A stretch of 64,000 bases of DNA from Phytophthora colocasiae (lineage: Eukaryota; Oomycota; Peronosporomycetes; Peronosporales; Peronosporaceae). Positions 63,390 to 64,000 of the stretch are shown one piece after another. The DNA is taken from positions 186,001-250,000 of the forward strand of contig JAGKQI010000071.1 in the NCBI GenBank assembly GCA_018806915.1, written 5' to 3'. The notes beneath the pieces were generated by a model. It worked only from the letters and a program-made list of their open reading frames with translations. It ran no database searches and was not told the DNA's origin. The position numbers and the translations under genes were made by a program. Within the stretch, counting starts at the first letter, position 1; the number at the start of each line of letters is the position of its first letter.

Positions 63390-63467
63390 CTATAGACTCC
63401 TAGTTATTGATACTCCTGCAGCAGGAGTATCAATAACTAGGAGTCTATAGTCCACATTGTGGACTAT
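63390..63467. repeat. Two overlapping near-perfect palindromes
   Basis: Arms 63390-63419 and 63421-63450 (30 bp each, one-base centre, starting CTATAGACTCC) are perfect inverse complements. A second palindrome 63447-63467 (ATAGTCCACAtTGTGGACTAT) shares its first four bases with the end of the first. Confidence 0.92.
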
Positions 63468-63880
63468 GGGCTGAAGACGATCGTACTTGCTGTGTGGAGC
63501 TTGGCATTCATCGGATGAGTCGAAACAGATCTTGCGTAGATCCTGGGTGTATATCTATTGTGTGCCACGTTCTGGGTGATAGAAGTCGATGTCGCGAGTG
63601 TGGCGTGCACAGCGGTCGACGTGGTAAGAACCCGGAGTTCCCAGAAGTACATGAAGGTGGTAGCAGCTCCAGCAACTGCGCTACGTTTCCTTGTTCAGTT
63701 ATTTCCTATCGTTGCTCCATGAAATTGACAGCAGTACAAATGGATTGCAGATAACTTTTCGGAACGCGGCGACCCACTGGGAACTATTGCGTGTCTTGCA
63801 GATCCGCTCGTGTGTGTCATTCAGAGTCATGTGCCGAGACCACTCCTGTTCTTCTGATTAACATACCACTAGCCTTTCGG

Positions 63881-64000
63881 ATGGCTTCTCAAGACGCCGC
63901 TAACGCTGCTGAACATCTTTGAGCTGTGCTGGAATCTCCGGTGCAGCAATTGGCAAGCGTCACAAAGAGCACGAAGACCTTCCTTGGCGCCTTTGGTGAA
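63881..64000 (+). pseudogene. Possible gene start running off the window
   Basis: ATG at 63881 reads MASQDAANAAEHL, then an in-frame TGA, then AVLESPVQQLASVTKSTKT and on to the window end. The flow on both sides of the TGA looks protein-like, as in the N-terminus of a transposon protein, but no family is recognised. Confidence 0.25.

Noticed and set aside
1..64000. CRISPR arrays, bacterial operons, riboswitches
   Set aside because: None seen. Introns, retroelements and tRNA layout show eukaryotic nuclear DNA.

Overview
The window is almost wholly transposable elements stacked inside one another. The element mix (chromodomain Ty3/Gypsy elements with an extra RNase H, intron-bearing piggyBac-like elements ending in a zinc-ribbon region, a MULE, a Tc1 element, and an APE-type LINE with a second RNase H of the DGGSRGNPG type), together with short GT-AG introns, suggests an oomycete, probably Phytophthora-like. 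That assignment is inference. The only recognisable host gene is a tRNA-Arg(TCT) at 62408-62479.

Left part, 1-30290: two related but diverged Gypsy elements, A (minus strand) and C (plus strand), are fused head to head near 17026, each truncated inside gag. Each encodes a coiled-coil/capsid/zinc-knuckle Gag, then a Pol with protease, RT, RNase H, a second RNase H, integrase and chromodomain. At the end of gag both carry a slippery heptamer GTTAAAC, the gag stop codon and a conserved stem-loop, and the -1 frame runs open into pol. Beyond pol both carry an antisense gene converging on pol (1-780 for A, 25257-28596 for C) with the same 385-bp spacer. A second Gypsy family, element B (8366-16298, minus strand), is inserted in A's gag with matching LTRs, a primer-binding site, a polypurine tract and a 5-bp target duplication. 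It too appears to hold an antisense reading frame in its 3' part. Element D (30342-34866) is a 3'-truncated relative of B.

Middle part, 34867-47880: a GATC-rich repeat zone, then a degenerate MULE transposase gene (36233-42316, minus) broken at two TTAA sites, by a complete piggyBac-like element (PB1, 37910-41915) and by a short non-autonomous piggyBac derivative (36379-37270). A decayed pogo/Tigger-type transposase, a TCAC/ACC microsatellite and an apparently intact Tc1 element with about 204-bp inverted repeats follow.

Right part, 47881-64000: one long LINE (minus strand, 47896-62333, flanked by a 15-bp target duplication) holds an ORF1 with a CCHC knuckle, an OTU-like cysteine-protease region, an EEP endonuclease, an RT and an RNase H. 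It is split by an apparently intact piggyBac-like element (PB2, 48804-53125; eight exons, 1,032 residues) and by a second non-autonomous piggyBac-type element (58630-59611). Removing each insertion with one TTAA restores the LINE frame, which gives a clear order of events. The tRNA gene lies 74 bp beyond the LINE 5' end, and the rest of the window is low-information DNA with a near-perfect 61-bp palindrome.

Most element genes are broken by frameshifts or stops. PB2 and the Tc1 element look intact, and PB1 is one base away from open.
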